Origin: an uncultured Bacteroidales bacterium
Lineage (GTDB): Bacteria; Bacteroidota; Bacteroidia; Bacteroidales; P3
Length of the DNA stretch: 64,000 bases
Assembly (NCBI GenBank): GCA_900315335.1
Contig: OMYR01000010.1
Location: forward strand, 1-64,000
Reading direction: 5' to 3'
This document shows, in pieces, positions 45,173-54,919 of the stretch. Below the pieces are notes generated by a model. It searched no databases and was not told the DNA's origin. It saw only the letters and a program-made list of their open reading frames with translations. Position 1 is the first letter of the stretch, and every line of letters starts with the position of its first letter. The position numbers and the translations under genes are program-made.

Positions 45173-47413
45173 TTATTCGATAGTCGTCGTAGCAGTAAAA
45201 CCGTTAGAAGAATTTTTATTTTCTTCGTCTTGACTTTTATTTCCGTTGTCTTGACCTTGTTCGCTGCCGTTTAGACTTTGTTCCTCTTTGTCGTTAGATT
45301 TGTTTGCTTCCTCTTTTGTTTCGGCAGTCGAAGGCATTCCTATTGTAGTTTCTTTTCTATTGGAAACCATATCGCGTATGCCTTCAATAGAGTCTTCCCA
45401 TTGGCGAGGACCATAAACATCTTCAACGTCTTCTCGGAAAATAACCTCTTTGTCGATAAGAATCTTAGCCAACTTATCAAGTTTATCCCTGTTGTCAATC
45501 AAAATTTGCTTAGCCTCAGAGTAAATTTTATCAATAAGTTCTCTAACGCGTGCATCAATCAACTCGGCAGTCTTTTCGCTATAAGGTTTACCAAAAGAGT
45601 ATTCTCTATCAGGAGAAGAATCGTAGTAGGATATATTACCCACTTGCTCATCTAAGCCATAATAAACAATCATTGAAGTAGCCATTTTCGTAGCACGTTC
45701 CAAATCGTTTAACGCTCCTGTCGATACTTCGCCAAAGACTATTTCCTCACTCGCACGACCACCAAGAAGAGAAATCAACTGGTCAATCAATTGCGATTTG
45801 GTTGTTATCTGTCTTTCTTCTGGTACATACCAAGCAGCACCTAAGGCTTGTCCTCTTGGGATTATGGTTACTTTTATCAAAGGATTGGCAAACTCTCTGA
45901 GCCAAGATATTGAGGCGTGTCCAGCTTCATGATACGCGATACGTTCTTTTTCTTTTGGAGTGATTATCTTGTTTTTCTTCTCCATACCGCCTACAATCCT
46001 GTCTATGGCATCAAGAAAGTCTTGGCGAGTTATAATAGAATGATTGTATCTTGCAGCAACCAAAGCCGCCTCGTTACAAACGTTGGCAATATCCGCACCC
46101 GAAAATCCCGGTGTTTGTTTAGCCAAGAAATCAACGTTAATCTCTTTTTTGTCGAACTTCAATCCTTTCATATGAACCTCAAAGATTGCTTTTCGCTCAT
46201 TTACTCCCGGCAGTTCAACATATATTTGTCTGTCAAAGCGGCCTGCTCTTAGCAAGGCAGGGTCAAGAATTTCAGCTCTGTTTGTAGCAGCCAAAATGAT
46301 AACGCCTGCATTGGTCGAAAAGCCGTCCATTTCGGTCAATAACTGGTTTAATGTGTTTTCTCTTTCATCATTGGCACCGCTTGCCAACGTCTTACCTCTT
46401 GCACGGCCTATGGCATCTATCTCATCAATAAACACAATACAAGGAGCTTTGCTTTTAGCGTTTTCAAACAAGTCTCTTACTCGTGAAGCACCCACACCGA
46501 CGAACATTTCCACAAAATCACTTCCGCTCATGGAGAAGAAAGGTACTTTGGCTTCGCCTGCAACGGCTTTTGCCAATAGTGTTTTACCTGTTCCCGGAGG
46601 GCCTACAAGCAATGCTCCCTTAGGAATTTTACCGCCAAGTTTTGTGTATTTGTCCGGATTTTTAAGGAAATCGACAATCTCCATAATCTCTACTTTGGCT
46701 TCTTCCAAACCTGCAACATCTGAGAATGTAACATCTACATTCTTGCCTTTTTCGTACAGTTTGGCTTTGCTTCTGCCAACAGAGAACATACCTCCCATAC
46801 CGCCACCATTCTTAGACGGACCACGCATCATTCTGAAAATAAATATCCAAAATACTATAATCAAAATGGTGGATATGATAAATCCGCTGCTTTCTCCAAA
46901 CCAACTGCGACGTTGTTCGCTGCCGATGTTTATCCTATTGTCTATGATAATCTTTTGTTTATCCAATTCCGAGAGGGCTTTACCTGTCGTATCGGCAATA
47001 ATCCATTGATTTTCCACATCGTGCAACAATTCCTTGAAATCGCTGTATTCCACAAACTCGTATATATACATTGCGTTCAAGTTGCCGATGTCCGAACTCT
47101 TTTGATTTGTCCAAAAACTATCTCCACCAACCAAGTCGTTGTACATCGTATCTCTTCTTATGGCCTCGGGATTTATTGTTATTTCGGCAAATTTCTGATT
47201 GACCACAACGATTTTCGAGTAATCGCGGTTAAGTAATACTTTTTGCAACTTCTCTCTGCTTACTTTTTTATCCACAGAGGTTGAAGTTGGAAAGAAATAC
47301 GTGCCGATGATTAAAGCAAGCACCAAAATATATATCCACGTGATGCTGAATCTTCGTTTTTTGCCGCCGTTACCGGTAGGATTTACCTTAAATTCTTTCT
47401 TATTGTTTGCCAT
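45173..47413 (-). CDS. ftsH: ATP-dependent zinc metalloprotease FtsH
   Basis: Membrane-anchored AAA+ protease for membrane-protein quality control. 746 residues: membrane helices at about 24-41 and 177-195, Walker A GPPGTGKT at 271-278, Walker B IVFIDEID at 326-333, zinc motif HEAGH at 495-499. The C-terminal 50 residues are a low-complexity Glu/Asn/Ser tail. It follows rsfS by 9 bp. Confidence 0.97.
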   Translation of the reverse strand: MANNKKEFKVNPTGNGGKKRRFSITWIYILVLALIIGTYFFPTSTSVDKKVSREKLQKVLLNRDYSKIVVVNQKFAEITINPEAIRRDTMYNDLVGGDSFWTNQKSSDIGNLNAMYIYEFVEYSDFKELLHDVENQWIIADTTGKALSELDKQKIIIDNRINIGSEQRRSWFGESSGFIISTILIIVFWIFIFRMMRGPSKNGGGMGGMFSVGRSKAKLYEKGKNVDVTFSDVAGLEEAKVEIMEIVDFLKNPDKYTKLGGKIPKGALLVGPPGTGKTLLAKAVAGEAKVPFFSMSGSDFVEMFVGVGASRVRDLFENAKSKAPCIVFIDEIDAIGRARGKTLASGANDERENTLNQLLTEMDGFSTNAGVIILAATNRAEILDPALLRAGRFDRQIYVELPGVNERKAIFEVHMKGLKFDKKEINVDFLAKQTPGFSGADIANVCNEAALVAARYNHSIITRQDFLDAIDRIVGGMEKKNKIITPKEKERIAYHEAGHASISWLREFANPLIKVTIIPRGQALGAAWYVPEERQITTKSQLIDQLISLLGGRASEEIVFGEVSTGALNDLERATKMATSMIVYYGLDEQVGNISYYDSSPDREYSFGKPYSEKTAELIDARVRELIDKIYSEAKQILIDNRDKLDKLAKILIDKEVIFREDVEDVYGPRQWEDSIEGIRDMVSNRKETTIGMPSTAETKEEANKSNDKEEQSLNGSEQGQDNGNKSQDEENKNSSNGFTATTTIE

Positions 47414-47422
47414 TAGTAATTA

Positions 47423-47794
47423 TCAATTAACGTTAGGATAATGAGTTTGTTTGACGTCTTTCCACATACTTTCTATGTTGTAAAATTCTCTTGTGTCGGG
47501 TAGGAATATATGAATTATCACGTCGAAATAATCCAAAAGCACCCATTGACAATTTTGCAAGCCTTCTTCTTTGTGTGGCTTGATGTTCATTTCTTGCTTA
47601 ATCATCTTACGAATTTCCTCTGCCAAACTATCTGCGTGTGAAGGGCTGTTGGCTGTGCAAATTACGTAATAATCAAACAATGAGCCTTTAACTCCGTTGA
47701 AGTCAATAAGTGTGATGTCTTTTCCTAATTTGTCTTGAATTGCTTTGATAGCAATCTTGCTCAGTAATGTCGATGCTGTTTTGTCCTTTTCCAT
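47423..47794 (-). CDS. rsfS: Ribosome silencing factor RsfS
   Basis: Binds the large ribosomal subunit (uL14) and blocks subunit joining in starvation. 123 residues from ATG 47794, with KDITLIDFNGVKGSLFDYYVICTANS and GLQNCQWVLLDYFDVIIHIF. An upstream alternative start would add 16 hydrophobic residues without homology. The promoter lies beyond the 21-bp array, so the array is probably in its 5' untranslated RNA. Confidence 0.9.
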   Translation of the reverse strand: MEKDKTASTLLSKIAIKAIQDKLGKDITLIDFNGVKGSLFDYYVICTANSPSHADSLAEEIRKMIKQEMNIKPHKEEGLQNCQWVLLDYFDVIIHIFLPDTREFYNIESMWKDVKQTHYPNVN

Positions 47795-47829
47795 AGTTTT
47801 GTATAATTGTTTTTTTATGTAGTACCCAT

Positions 47830-47928
47830 TTTTTAATATCACTAATTAATTTTTTAATCATTAACACTAATTTGCTAATGTTTAACACTAATTTAGTGGT
47901 TAGTGATACTATTTTACAATCAACTTGC
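47830..47928. repeat. 21-bp-period intergenic array, locus 11 (4-5 units)
   Basis: Units at 47830-47850, 47851-47871, 47872-47892, 47893-47913 and a partial one to 47928. Units 2 and 3 share T(T/G)TTAACACTAAT or ATTAACACTAAT. The 306-bp divergent gap holds this array, the rsfS promoter at 47927-47935 and the helicase promoter at 48063-48071. Nothing else is seen. Confidence 0.87.
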
Positions 47929-47935
47929 AAAGTTA
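47927..47935 (-). promoter_or_regulatory. rsfS-ftsH promoter -7 element (TAACTTTGC)
   Basis: A minus-strand TAnnTTTGC match 133 bp before the rsfS ATG. Transcription from here would run through locus 11. Confidence 0.55.
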
Positions 47936-48062
47936 CAAATTTTTCTTTATTCCTCATTATTTATTGACCAAAATAGTAAAAATAAGCCCATAAGCCTATC
48001 GGACGGAAACGTGAGGTAATGAAATTTAACGCATAATAAATAATGGTGTCGTAAAAAAATCG

Positions 48063-48071
48063 TAACTTTGC
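48063..48071 (+). promoter_or_regulatory. Promoter -7 element (TAACTTTGC) of the helicase-rpe unit
   Basis: A TAnnTTTGC match 29 bp before the helicase ATG. Confidence 0.6.
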
Positions 48072-48100
48072 CACTTGAAGTTAAAAGAACTTGAATAGAG

Positions 48101-49903
48101 ATGACATTTAGTGAATTGGGATTACAGCCGGAGTTGATAAAAGCCGTAGGGGATTTGGGTTTTGAGAATTGTATGCCTGTGCAACAAGAGGCTATACCAC
48201 ATATATTGTTTAACGATATTAACTTGGTGGCTCTTGCTCAAACAGGTACGGGAAAAACCGCAGCATTCGGATTGCCTATAATAGATAGAATAATCCGTGA
48301 GGGCGATTTTGCCGAAAAAAACAAATTCAATAAACCTTCTAAAAAACTTTCTGCGAGCGAAGAAAGTGGCAAGACGCAAGCATTGATTATATGTCCTACT
48401 CGTGAGTTATGTATTCAGATTGCAAACGATTGCAAGAAATTCGCTAAATATGTACCGCTATTGAAGATTGTACCTGTTTATGGCGGGGCTTCAATTGAAA
48501 CACAGATAAAAGAACTCAAAAAAGGAGCGGATATAGTTGTTGCAACTCCCGGTAGGTTGATAGATTTGTTGGATAGGAAGAAAGTGAGATTAGAAGAGGT
48601 AAAATATCTTGTTTTGGACGAAGCCGACGAAATGCTTAATATGGGCTTTCAAGAGGATTTGGACAATATTTTTACTCGAACACCGAGCGAGAAAAACATA
48701 TATATGTTTTCAGCAACGATGCCTAAGGAAGTCGAGCAGATAGCCTCAAATTATATCGACAATCCTATTAAAATTCAAATAGGAGAACGAAATCAAGGTT
48801 CTGAAAACGTTAAGCATTTTTATTATCTTGTACATCAAAAAGACAGATACCTTGCCTTGAAACGTATTGCCGATTATTACCCCGATATATACGCTATTGT
48901 CTTTTGCAGAACAAAGGTTCAAACCCAGGAAATCGCCGATATGTTGATTAAGGACGGATACAATGCCGACAGTCTGCATGGTGATTTATCTCAGGCACAA
49001 CGAGACCATGTTATGTCGAGATTTCGTCTTCGCAATATCCAACTTTTGGTTGCTACTGACGTTGCCGCAAGAGGCTTGGACGTTAATAATCTTACTCACG
49101 TGATAAACTACGAACTTCCCGACGAATTGGAGCAATATGTTCATCGTAGCGGAAGAACGGGTAGGGCAGACAAACAAGGTATTTCAATTGCGATAATCAA
49201 CCTTAAACAGAAAAGACGTATCAAAGCGTTGGAAGATATTTTGAAAAAGTCTTTTCAACAAGCCAAGATACCTACTGCTAATGATGTTTGTAAAAAACAA
49301 CTTTTCAATTTGATTAACCGAGTTGAGAACGTTGATACGAGCAATGCCGATATAGATGAGTTTATTCCCGAGATAACCAAAAAACTTTCTTGGTTGTCAA
49401 GAGAAGAACTTATCAAGCATTTTGTGTCTTTGGAATTTGAAGAACTGTTGAAGTATTACAAGGACGCACCTGATTTGAATGTAGATGAGTCTGTTGAAAA
49501 AGAAAAACAACGTAGAGAGGAAAGACAAAAGTCCAAAGAAAGAAGTAAAGAAGCTCGCAAAAGGGATTTTAATAAGGAGCATTTTGCGACGTTGTGCATA
49601 ACGGTTGGATATAAAGACAAGGTAGTGCCGCAAAGGATTATCGGCATGATTAACGAATACACGCCAAGTCGGAGAATAGAAATAGGAAAAATAGATATAA
49701 ATAACGATTATTCGTTTGTTGAAGTGTCTCGTGAGGGTGCGATAGATGTTATAGATGCTTTAAGCGGACGAATGATAAGAGGTAGAGAAATTTTTGTGGA
49801 TTTTGCGGACAATTTCGTAGAAGAAAGCAAGGGAAAAAGTAAGCAAAAGAAATCGAAACCTCGAGATAAAAACATTAAAAACAAAGAAAGAAAAAGGAAA
49901 TGA
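48101..49903 (+). CDS. DEAD-box RNA helicase with DbpA-like RNA-binding domain
   Basis: 600 residues. Q motif FENCMPVQQEA near 21, Walker A AQTGTGKT (46-53), DEAD (173-176), SAT (204-206) and HRSGRTGR near 350. The extended C-terminus contains a DbpA-type RNA-binding domain (ITVGYKDKVVPQRIIGMI near 507) and a Lys-rich tail. It resembles CsdA/DeaD-type helicases for ribosome assembly or mRNA decay. It ends in an ATGA overlap with rpe. Confidence 0.93.
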   Translation: MTFSELGLQPELIKAVGDLGFENCMPVQQEAIPHILFNDINLVALAQTGTGKTAAFGLPIIDRIIREGDFAEKNKFNKPSKKLSASEESGKTQALIICPTRELCIQIANDCKKFAKYVPLLKIVPVYGGASIETQIKELKKGADIVVATPGRLIDLLDRKKVRLEEVKYLVLDEADEMLNMGFQEDLDNIFTRTPSEKNIYMFSATMPKEVEQIASNYIDNPIKIQIGERNQGSENVKHFYYLVHQKDRYLALKRIADYYPDIYAIVFCRTKVQTQEIADMLIKDGYNADSLHGDLSQAQRDHVMSRFRLRNIQLLVATDVAARGLDVNNLTHVINYELPDELEQYVHRSGRTGRADKQGISIAIINLKQKRRIKALEDILKKSFQQAKIPTANDVCKKQLFNLINRVENVDTSNADIDEFIPEITKKLSWLSREELIKHFVSLEFEELLKYYKDAPDLNVDESVEKEKQRREERQKSKERSKEARKRDFNKEHFATLCITVGYKDKVVPQRIIGMINEYTPSRRIEIGKIDINNDYSFVEVSREGAIDVIDALSGRMIRGREIFVDFADNFVEESKGKSKQKKSKPRDKNIKNKERKRK

Positions 49904-50544
49904 GATTAGTAACGGCTTCATTGTTGAGTGCGGATTTCGGAAAGTTGAAAGAAGAAATCGAGATGTTGAACCAAAGTGATAACGATTGGATTCATGTTGA
50001 TGTTATGGACGGAAAATTTGTTCCTAACATATCTTTCGGACAGCCTGTCATTAAATCTATAAAGAAATATGCAAAACAGCCATTGGACGTTCATCTTATG
50101 ATAGAAGAACCCGACAGATATTTCGAGGATTTCAAGAAATGCGGAGCGGACATTATAAGCGTTCATTATGAAGCGTGTCGTCATTTGCATCGTAGTTTGT
50201 CGGCGATAAAGGATTTGGGTATGAAGGCTTCTGTTGCGTTGAATCCTCATACTCCCGTTATGCTTGTAAAAGATGTTTTAAGCCTTTGTGATATGGTTTT
50301 GATTATGTCGGTAAATCCTGGCTTCGGAGGACAGAAATTTATAGAGAACACATATTCCAAAGTCAAGGAATTAAAACAAATGATAGATGAACAAGGCTTG
50401 CAAACGCTTATAGAAGTTGATGGAGGAGTGAATACCGATAATTCGCATTTGCTTTATGATTTGGGAGCAGACGCGTTGGTAGCAGGAAGTGCGGTATTTT
50501 CAAGTCCTGACCCAATGAAAACAATATCATTATTGAAAAAATAA
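49900..50544 (+). CDS. rpe: Ribulose-phosphate 3-epimerase
   Basis: Interconverts ribulose 5-phosphate and xylulose 5-phosphate in the pentose phosphate pathway. 214 residues, TIM barrel: ASLLSADFGKL, WIHVDVMDGKFVPN, DVHLMIEEPDRY, VNPGFGGQKF and EVDGGVN in order. Its ATG overlaps the helicase stop (ATGA). Confidence 0.95.
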   Translation: MRLVTASLLSADFGKLKEEIEMLNQSDNDWIHVDVMDGKFVPNISFGQPVIKSIKKYAKQPLDVHLMIEEPDRYFEDFKKCGADIISVHYEACRHLHRSLSAIKDLGMKASVALNPHTPVMLVKDVLSLCDMVLIMSVNPGFGGQKFIENTYSKVKELKQMIDEQGLQTLIEVDGGVNTDNSHLLYDLGADALVAGSAVFSSPDPMKTISLLKK

Positions 50545-50552
50545 AAACGAAT

Positions 50553-51284
50553 ATGGGTTGGCTTTTCAAGACCAAGAAGTTGGCAAGTTTGGAATGTCTG
50601 CATACTGACGTGCATTCACATTTGATTCCGGGCATTGATGATGGTGCGAGGTCAATGGAAGAAAGCCTTGATTTGATTTCACAGATGTATGGCTTGGGTT
50701 ATAGAAAACTTGTTATAACTCCACATGTCCGTAGAGGCAGCTTTGAAAACGACACAAGGGAGTTTGACCGAAGATTGCAGGACGTTAAAGATGCGTTGAA
50801 AGAAGAGAATATCCCGATGGAATTGGAAGTAGGAGCGGAGCATACGATAGATGAGACTTTCTTTAATTGTGTGAAAGGCGGAACGCTTAAACATTTCGGC
50901 AAAAGGCATAGTCTATTGATTGAGCTGCCGTTTAACTTTATGCCAATGGATATTAAAGATGTTGTTTTCAAGTTACAATCCGCCGGCTACAACTTAATAC
51001 TTGCTCACCCCGAAAGATACCTGTATTTGATAGATGAAACCGATACCGTAAAATATTTACACGATTCGGGAGTGTTGTTTCAGATGAATATACTGTCGCT
51101 TGTAGGCTTTTACAACAAAGAAACCCAGAAATTCGCACAACGCTTAATCAAGAACAATATGGTTGATTTGGTGGGTTCGGATTTACATCATCAGCCACAT
51201 TTAGACGGTATCAAACAAGCCTTATCGGATAAATGTTTCGTGGATTTAGTAGGCTCTGGACGCTTGAAGAATTGCAGATATTAG
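50553..51284 (+). CDS. PHP-domain tyrosine-protein phosphatase, CpsB/YwqE-like
   Basis: 243 residues, PHP metallohydrolase: HTDVHSHLIPGIDDGARSME near 17, ITPHVRRG, EVGAEH near 91, LAHPERY near 150 and VGSDLHHQ near 212 supply the His/Asp/Glu metal ligands. Related enzymes dephosphorylate tyrosine kinases that control exopolysaccharide export. No kinase or capsule genes are adjacent, so the substrate is uncertain. 8 bp after rpe. Confidence 0.88.
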   Translation: MGWLFKTKKLASLECLHTDVHSHLIPGIDDGARSMEESLDLISQMYGLGYRKLVITPHVRRGSFENDTREFDRRLQDVKDALKEENIPMELEVGAEHTIDETFFNCVKGGTLKHFGKRHSLLIELPFNFMPMDIKDVVFKLQSAGYNLILAHPERYLYLIDETDTVKYLHDSGVLFQMNILSLVGFYNKETQKFAQRLIKNNMVDLVGSDLHHQPHLDGIKQALSDKCFVDLVGSGRLKNCRY

Positions 51285-51365
51285 GTTTATATACACATAA
51301 AAGTGCTTGGTGGATAAATAAAGATATTTGAAATTAAAAGACAAGAAATTAAAATAAATACGGCA

Positions 51366-52718
51366 ATGGAAACATTAAACGCAATATCTCCGATAGACGG
51401 AAGATACAGAAATAAAGTTGAGGTTTTGGAGAATTATTTCTCGGAAAAGGCTTTGATAAACTATCGTGTTAAAGTTGAAATAGAATATTTTATCGCTCTT
51501 TGCAATATTCCTTTGGAAGCGTTGAAAGATTTTGATAAAAGCAAGTTTGAGACACTTAGAGACATATACAGAAACTTTTCTCTTGAAGATGCAAAGAGGA
51601 TTAAAGATATTGAAAAAGTAACCAACCACGATGTTAAAGCGGTTGAATACTTTATCAAAGAGAAATTTGATGCTCTTGGTTTATCGGCTCACAAAGAATA
51701 CATACATTTCGGATTGACTTCGCAGGATATAAACAACACTTCTGTGCCATTAAGTATCAAGGATTGCAATGATAATGTGTTGTTGCCACAGTTGAACGAG
51801 ATTGTGGATTTGATTAACGAAAACGCAAAGCAATGGATGAAAATACCTATGCTTGCACATACACACGGACAGCCTGCATCACCAACATCATTGGGTAAGG
51901 AGTTTAAGGTTTTCGCTTATCGTTTGGAGCAACAGTTGGCATATTTCGCAATGATACCTTTCAATGCTAAATTCGGTGGAGCAACAGGTAATTACAATGC
52001 ACATAATGTTGCTTTTCCACAATATGATTGGATAAAATTCGGCGATGAGTTCGTGGCTTCATTAGGCTTGGAGCGTTCGTTATATACCACTCAGATTGAG
52101 AATTACGATAATATGGCGGCATATTTTGATAATCTTAGACGAATAAACACAATACTTATTGATTTTTGTCGTGATATTTGGCTTTACATATCAATGGAGT
52201 ATTTCAAACAGAAGATAAAGGAAGGTGAGGTCGGCTCATCTGCAATGCCGCATAAAGTTAATCCGATAGACTTTGAAAACGCTGAGGGTAATCTTGGTAT
52301 GGCTAATGCGATACTTACACATTTGTCTATGAAAATGCCTATATCGAGAATGCAAAGAGATCTTACCGATTCGACGGTATCAAGAAACATAGGTGTGCCT
52401 ATTGCTCATATTATGATTGCGTTGGCATCTATCAAAAAGGGTATAGGTAAGTTGATTCTTAACGAAGAAAAACTCAACAGCGATTTGGAGAATAACTGGA
52501 CTGTCGTTGCAGAGGCTTTACAGACTATACTTAGAAGCATAGATTATCCTAACGCTTACGAGACCTTAAAGGCTTTGACTCGTACCAATGCTCATATAAC
52601 CAAACAGTCTATACAAGAATTTATAGACGCGTTGAACGTTAGTGAGTCAATCAAAGAACGTATGCGTGCAATAACACCTCAAAACTATATAGGTGTTTAT
52701 CCTACTTTGGACGAATAA
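51366..52718 (+). CDS. purB: Adenylosuccinate lyase
   Basis: Catalyses two purine steps (SAICAR to AICAR and adenylosuccinate to AMP). 450 residues of the fumarase/aspartase superfamily, with the flexible signature loop SSAMPHKVNPIDFENAEGN near 292 and THGQPASPTSLGKE near 172. It belongs to the long-form PurB group of Bacteroidota and gamma-proteobacteria. Its stop lies 3 nt before the ABC transporter start. Confidence 0.95.
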   Translation: METLNAISPIDGRYRNKVEVLENYFSEKALINYRVKVEIEYFIALCNIPLEALKDFDKSKFETLRDIYRNFSLEDAKRIKDIEKVTNHDVKAVEYFIKEKFDALGLSAHKEYIHFGLTSQDINNTSVPLSIKDCNDNVLLPQLNEIVDLINENAKQWMKIPMLAHTHGQPASPTSLGKEFKVFAYRLEQQLAYFAMIPFNAKFGGATGNYNAHNVAFPQYDWIKFGDEFVASLGLERSLYTTQIENYDNMAAYFDNLRRINTILIDFCRDIWLYISMEYFKQKIKEGEVGSSAMPHKVNPIDFENAEGNLGMANAILTHLSMKMPISRMQRDLTDSTVSRNIGVPIAHIMIALASIKKGIGKLILNEEKLNSDLENNWTVVAEALQTILRSIDYPNAYETLKALTRTNAHITKQSIQEFIDALNVSESIKERMRAITPQNYIGVYPTLDE

Positions 52719-52721
52719 TAT

Positions 52722-54530
52722 ATGACACAAAAAGAAAAGGACTTTATAAAGCAATATGTTAGTAAATACAAATCACAATATGGTTTGTATTTACTACTTG
52801 TGTTTTTTATGAGCGTCTTTGCTGTTTGCAGCATTTTGTCGCTTAACAATTTCTTGCAGATACTTTTCAATACCGATACAACGATAAACGCTTCGTCGTC
52901 TGAATTGGACAAACTGATGAACAGCATATATGTTTTTTTCCTTGAATTTGGAAAGACAAAGGCTTTGGTGTATTTCACAATAATCATTGTGGGCATATAT
53001 TTCCTAAAAGACGTCTTCACTTGGCTAAGTCAATACCAAATAGGACGCACTCGTAATTTGATTGTAAGAGATATACATTCGGCTTTGTTTGAGAAGTTCT
53101 CCACACAAGATTTATCATTTATGACTAAGTATAAGAAAGGCGATTTGCTTTCGAGGTTTTCTTCCGATGTTGTGGAGTTTGAAGAGACTATTCTCAAATC
53201 CATACAGATTTTGATAAACTCCGTTGTCGTTGTTTTGTTGTACTTCGTTATGTTGTTTTATATAGATTCTTTTTTGACTTTATGTGCATTGGTGCTGTTC
53301 CCATTGGTTGCTTTTTTTACATCCTTGTTATCTCGAAAACTTAGACGTTCATCTCGTCTTATGCAAGACAGCAACGCAAGACTTGTTACAAATATTGAAG
53401 AAACTATCGGTGGCATTCGTATCATTAAAGCTATGTCTGCCAAAAATTATATGGATAATCGCTTTCACCTTTTTAATAAAGACTATGCCAAACTGCGAAC
53501 AAGCGTTTATCGAAAAGTGGATTTGGCTTCTCCGCAAAGCGAGGTGTTTTCTTCGATAGTGATAGCAGTGTTGTTACTTATAGGTTCGTACAAAGTTGTC
53601 AGCGGTATTGGACTTAGCAGCACTATGTTCTTGGTTTATCTTATATTGTTTATCCTTATCATTAAGCCCGCCAAAGATGCTTCGACGGCTTACTACAACT
53701 TAAAGAAAGGAACGGCGTCGATGAATAGAATAATGGAGATAACTTCTGCAAAAAACATTATCCGTGAGCCGCAGATCGAAAAACCTTTCCCTGTTTTGAC
53801 TAAGGGTATAACATTTAAGAACGTAAGTTTTTCTTATAACGACGAGAGCCAAGTACTCAAAAATATCAACTTTACTTTTGAGCAGGGGAAGACCACCGCG
53901 ATAGTTGGTGCCTCAGGTAGTGGCAAGACCACGATGACGGATTTGATAGAAAAGTTTTATCAACTCAAACCCGACCAAGGTGATATTCTTTTCGATGATA
54001 TATCGATAAATGATTTACGTGGCGAAACCATTCGAAAGAACATTGCTGTCGTTACGCAGGAGACGGTGCTTTTCAATGATACAATAGCCAACAATATCGC
54101 TTTCGGTAACAATTACACAAGGCAGCAAATAGAAACTGCCGCATTAACTGCCAACGCTACCGAGTTCATTAATCAACTTCCGAAGAAGTTTGATACCAAT
54201 ATAGGCGACAAAGGTGATATGCTTAGCGGAGGACAGAAGCAAAGAATTTCGATAGCGAGGGCTGTATTAAAAAACTCTCCTATATTAATTTTGGACGAAG
54301 CCACGAGTGCTTTGGATACACAGAGCGAGAGAAGGGTTCAGCAGGCTTTGGACACCATATCCAAGAATCGTACAACGATAATCATCGCTCATCGTTTATC
54401 GACAATCGTTAATGCCGATAAGATAATAGTTTTGCAGGACGGCGAGATAAAAGAACAGGGAACACATTCCGAACTTTACGCTCTTAACGGCATCTACCAC
54501 AACCTTTACCAAATGCAGCAGGTCAATTAA
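52722..54530 (+). CDS. ABC exporter (MsbA/MdlB-like half transporter)
   Basis: 602 residues: six-helix membrane domain (about 1-330), then the nucleotide-binding domain with Walker A GASGSGKT near 390, signature LSGGQKQR near 500 and Walker B ILILDEATSALD near 520, with switch HRLS. Half transporters of this kind act as homodimers in lipid or drug export. It could be a lipid flippase but the substrate is unproven. Tightly coupled to purB (3-nt gap). Confidence 0.92.
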   Translation: MTQKEKDFIKQYVSKYKSQYGLYLLLVFFMSVFAVCSILSLNNFLQILFNTDTTINASSSELDKLMNSIYVFFLEFGKTKALVYFTIIIVGIYFLKDVFTWLSQYQIGRTRNLIVRDIHSALFEKFSTQDLSFMTKYKKGDLLSRFSSDVVEFEETILKSIQILINSVVVVLLYFVMLFYIDSFLTLCALVLFPLVAFFTSLLSRKLRRSSRLMQDSNARLVTNIEETIGGIRIIKAMSAKNYMDNRFHLFNKDYAKLRTSVYRKVDLASPQSEVFSSIVIAVLLLIGSYKVVSGIGLSSTMFLVYLILFILIIKPAKDASTAYYNLKKGTASMNRIMEITSAKNIIREPQIEKPFPVLTKGITFKNVSFSYNDESQVLKNINFTFEQGKTTAIVGASGSGKTTMTDLIEKFYQLKPDQGDILFDDISINDLRGETIRKNIAVVTQETVLFNDTIANNIAFGNNYTRQQIETAALTANATEFINQLPKKFDTNIGDKGDMLSGGQKQRISIARAVLKNSPILILDEATSALDTQSERRVQQALDTISKNRTTIIIAHRLSTIVNADKIIVLQDGEIKEQGTHSELYALNGIYHNLYQMQQVN

Positions 54531-54919
54531 CTTTCAACCTTGTCTCTCTTATGCCTTTATTGTTATTTGACTAATTCTTTTCCCTTACACACTGCCTTTT
54601 ACGGATAAGTGATATTAGAAAAATAGTTAGAGTGATTAAAAAATTAGTTTTACATATCAATTAAGCAATCACTCACATTGAAATTTTATATAAGAAAGAT
54701 AGCGTTTTCAAATGATATTACACATAAATGTATACTGTACGTTTATTTTTGTCGAATAGTTCAACTGACACAATTTGAACAATCCTCTTGACAAATCAAA
54801 TCTTTCGCAGTTGAAGTGCTGTTGTAGTATATCAATGACTTTATGGCATTGAAAATCTGTTATAATATTAATGTTTTGGATTGTATTTTCTTTTTGTCTT
54901 GTCAATGATGATATGGTAT
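54531..54919. other. Gap between ABC exporter and unrecognised gene
   Basis: 389 bp between convergent genes. It holds locus 12 of the 21-bp repeats (54601-54684) and an open frame on the minus strand (54708-54968) whose start overlaps the end of the neighbouring gene. I see no terminator with a clear T run. Confidence 0.5.
54601..54684. repeat. 21-bp-period intergenic array, locus 12 (4 units)
   Basis: Units at 54601-54621, 54622-54642, 54643-54663 and 54664-54684. The second has GAGTGATTA and the fourth AATCACTCACATT, the same word in opposite orientation, so the array is partly inverted. Confidence 0.75.
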
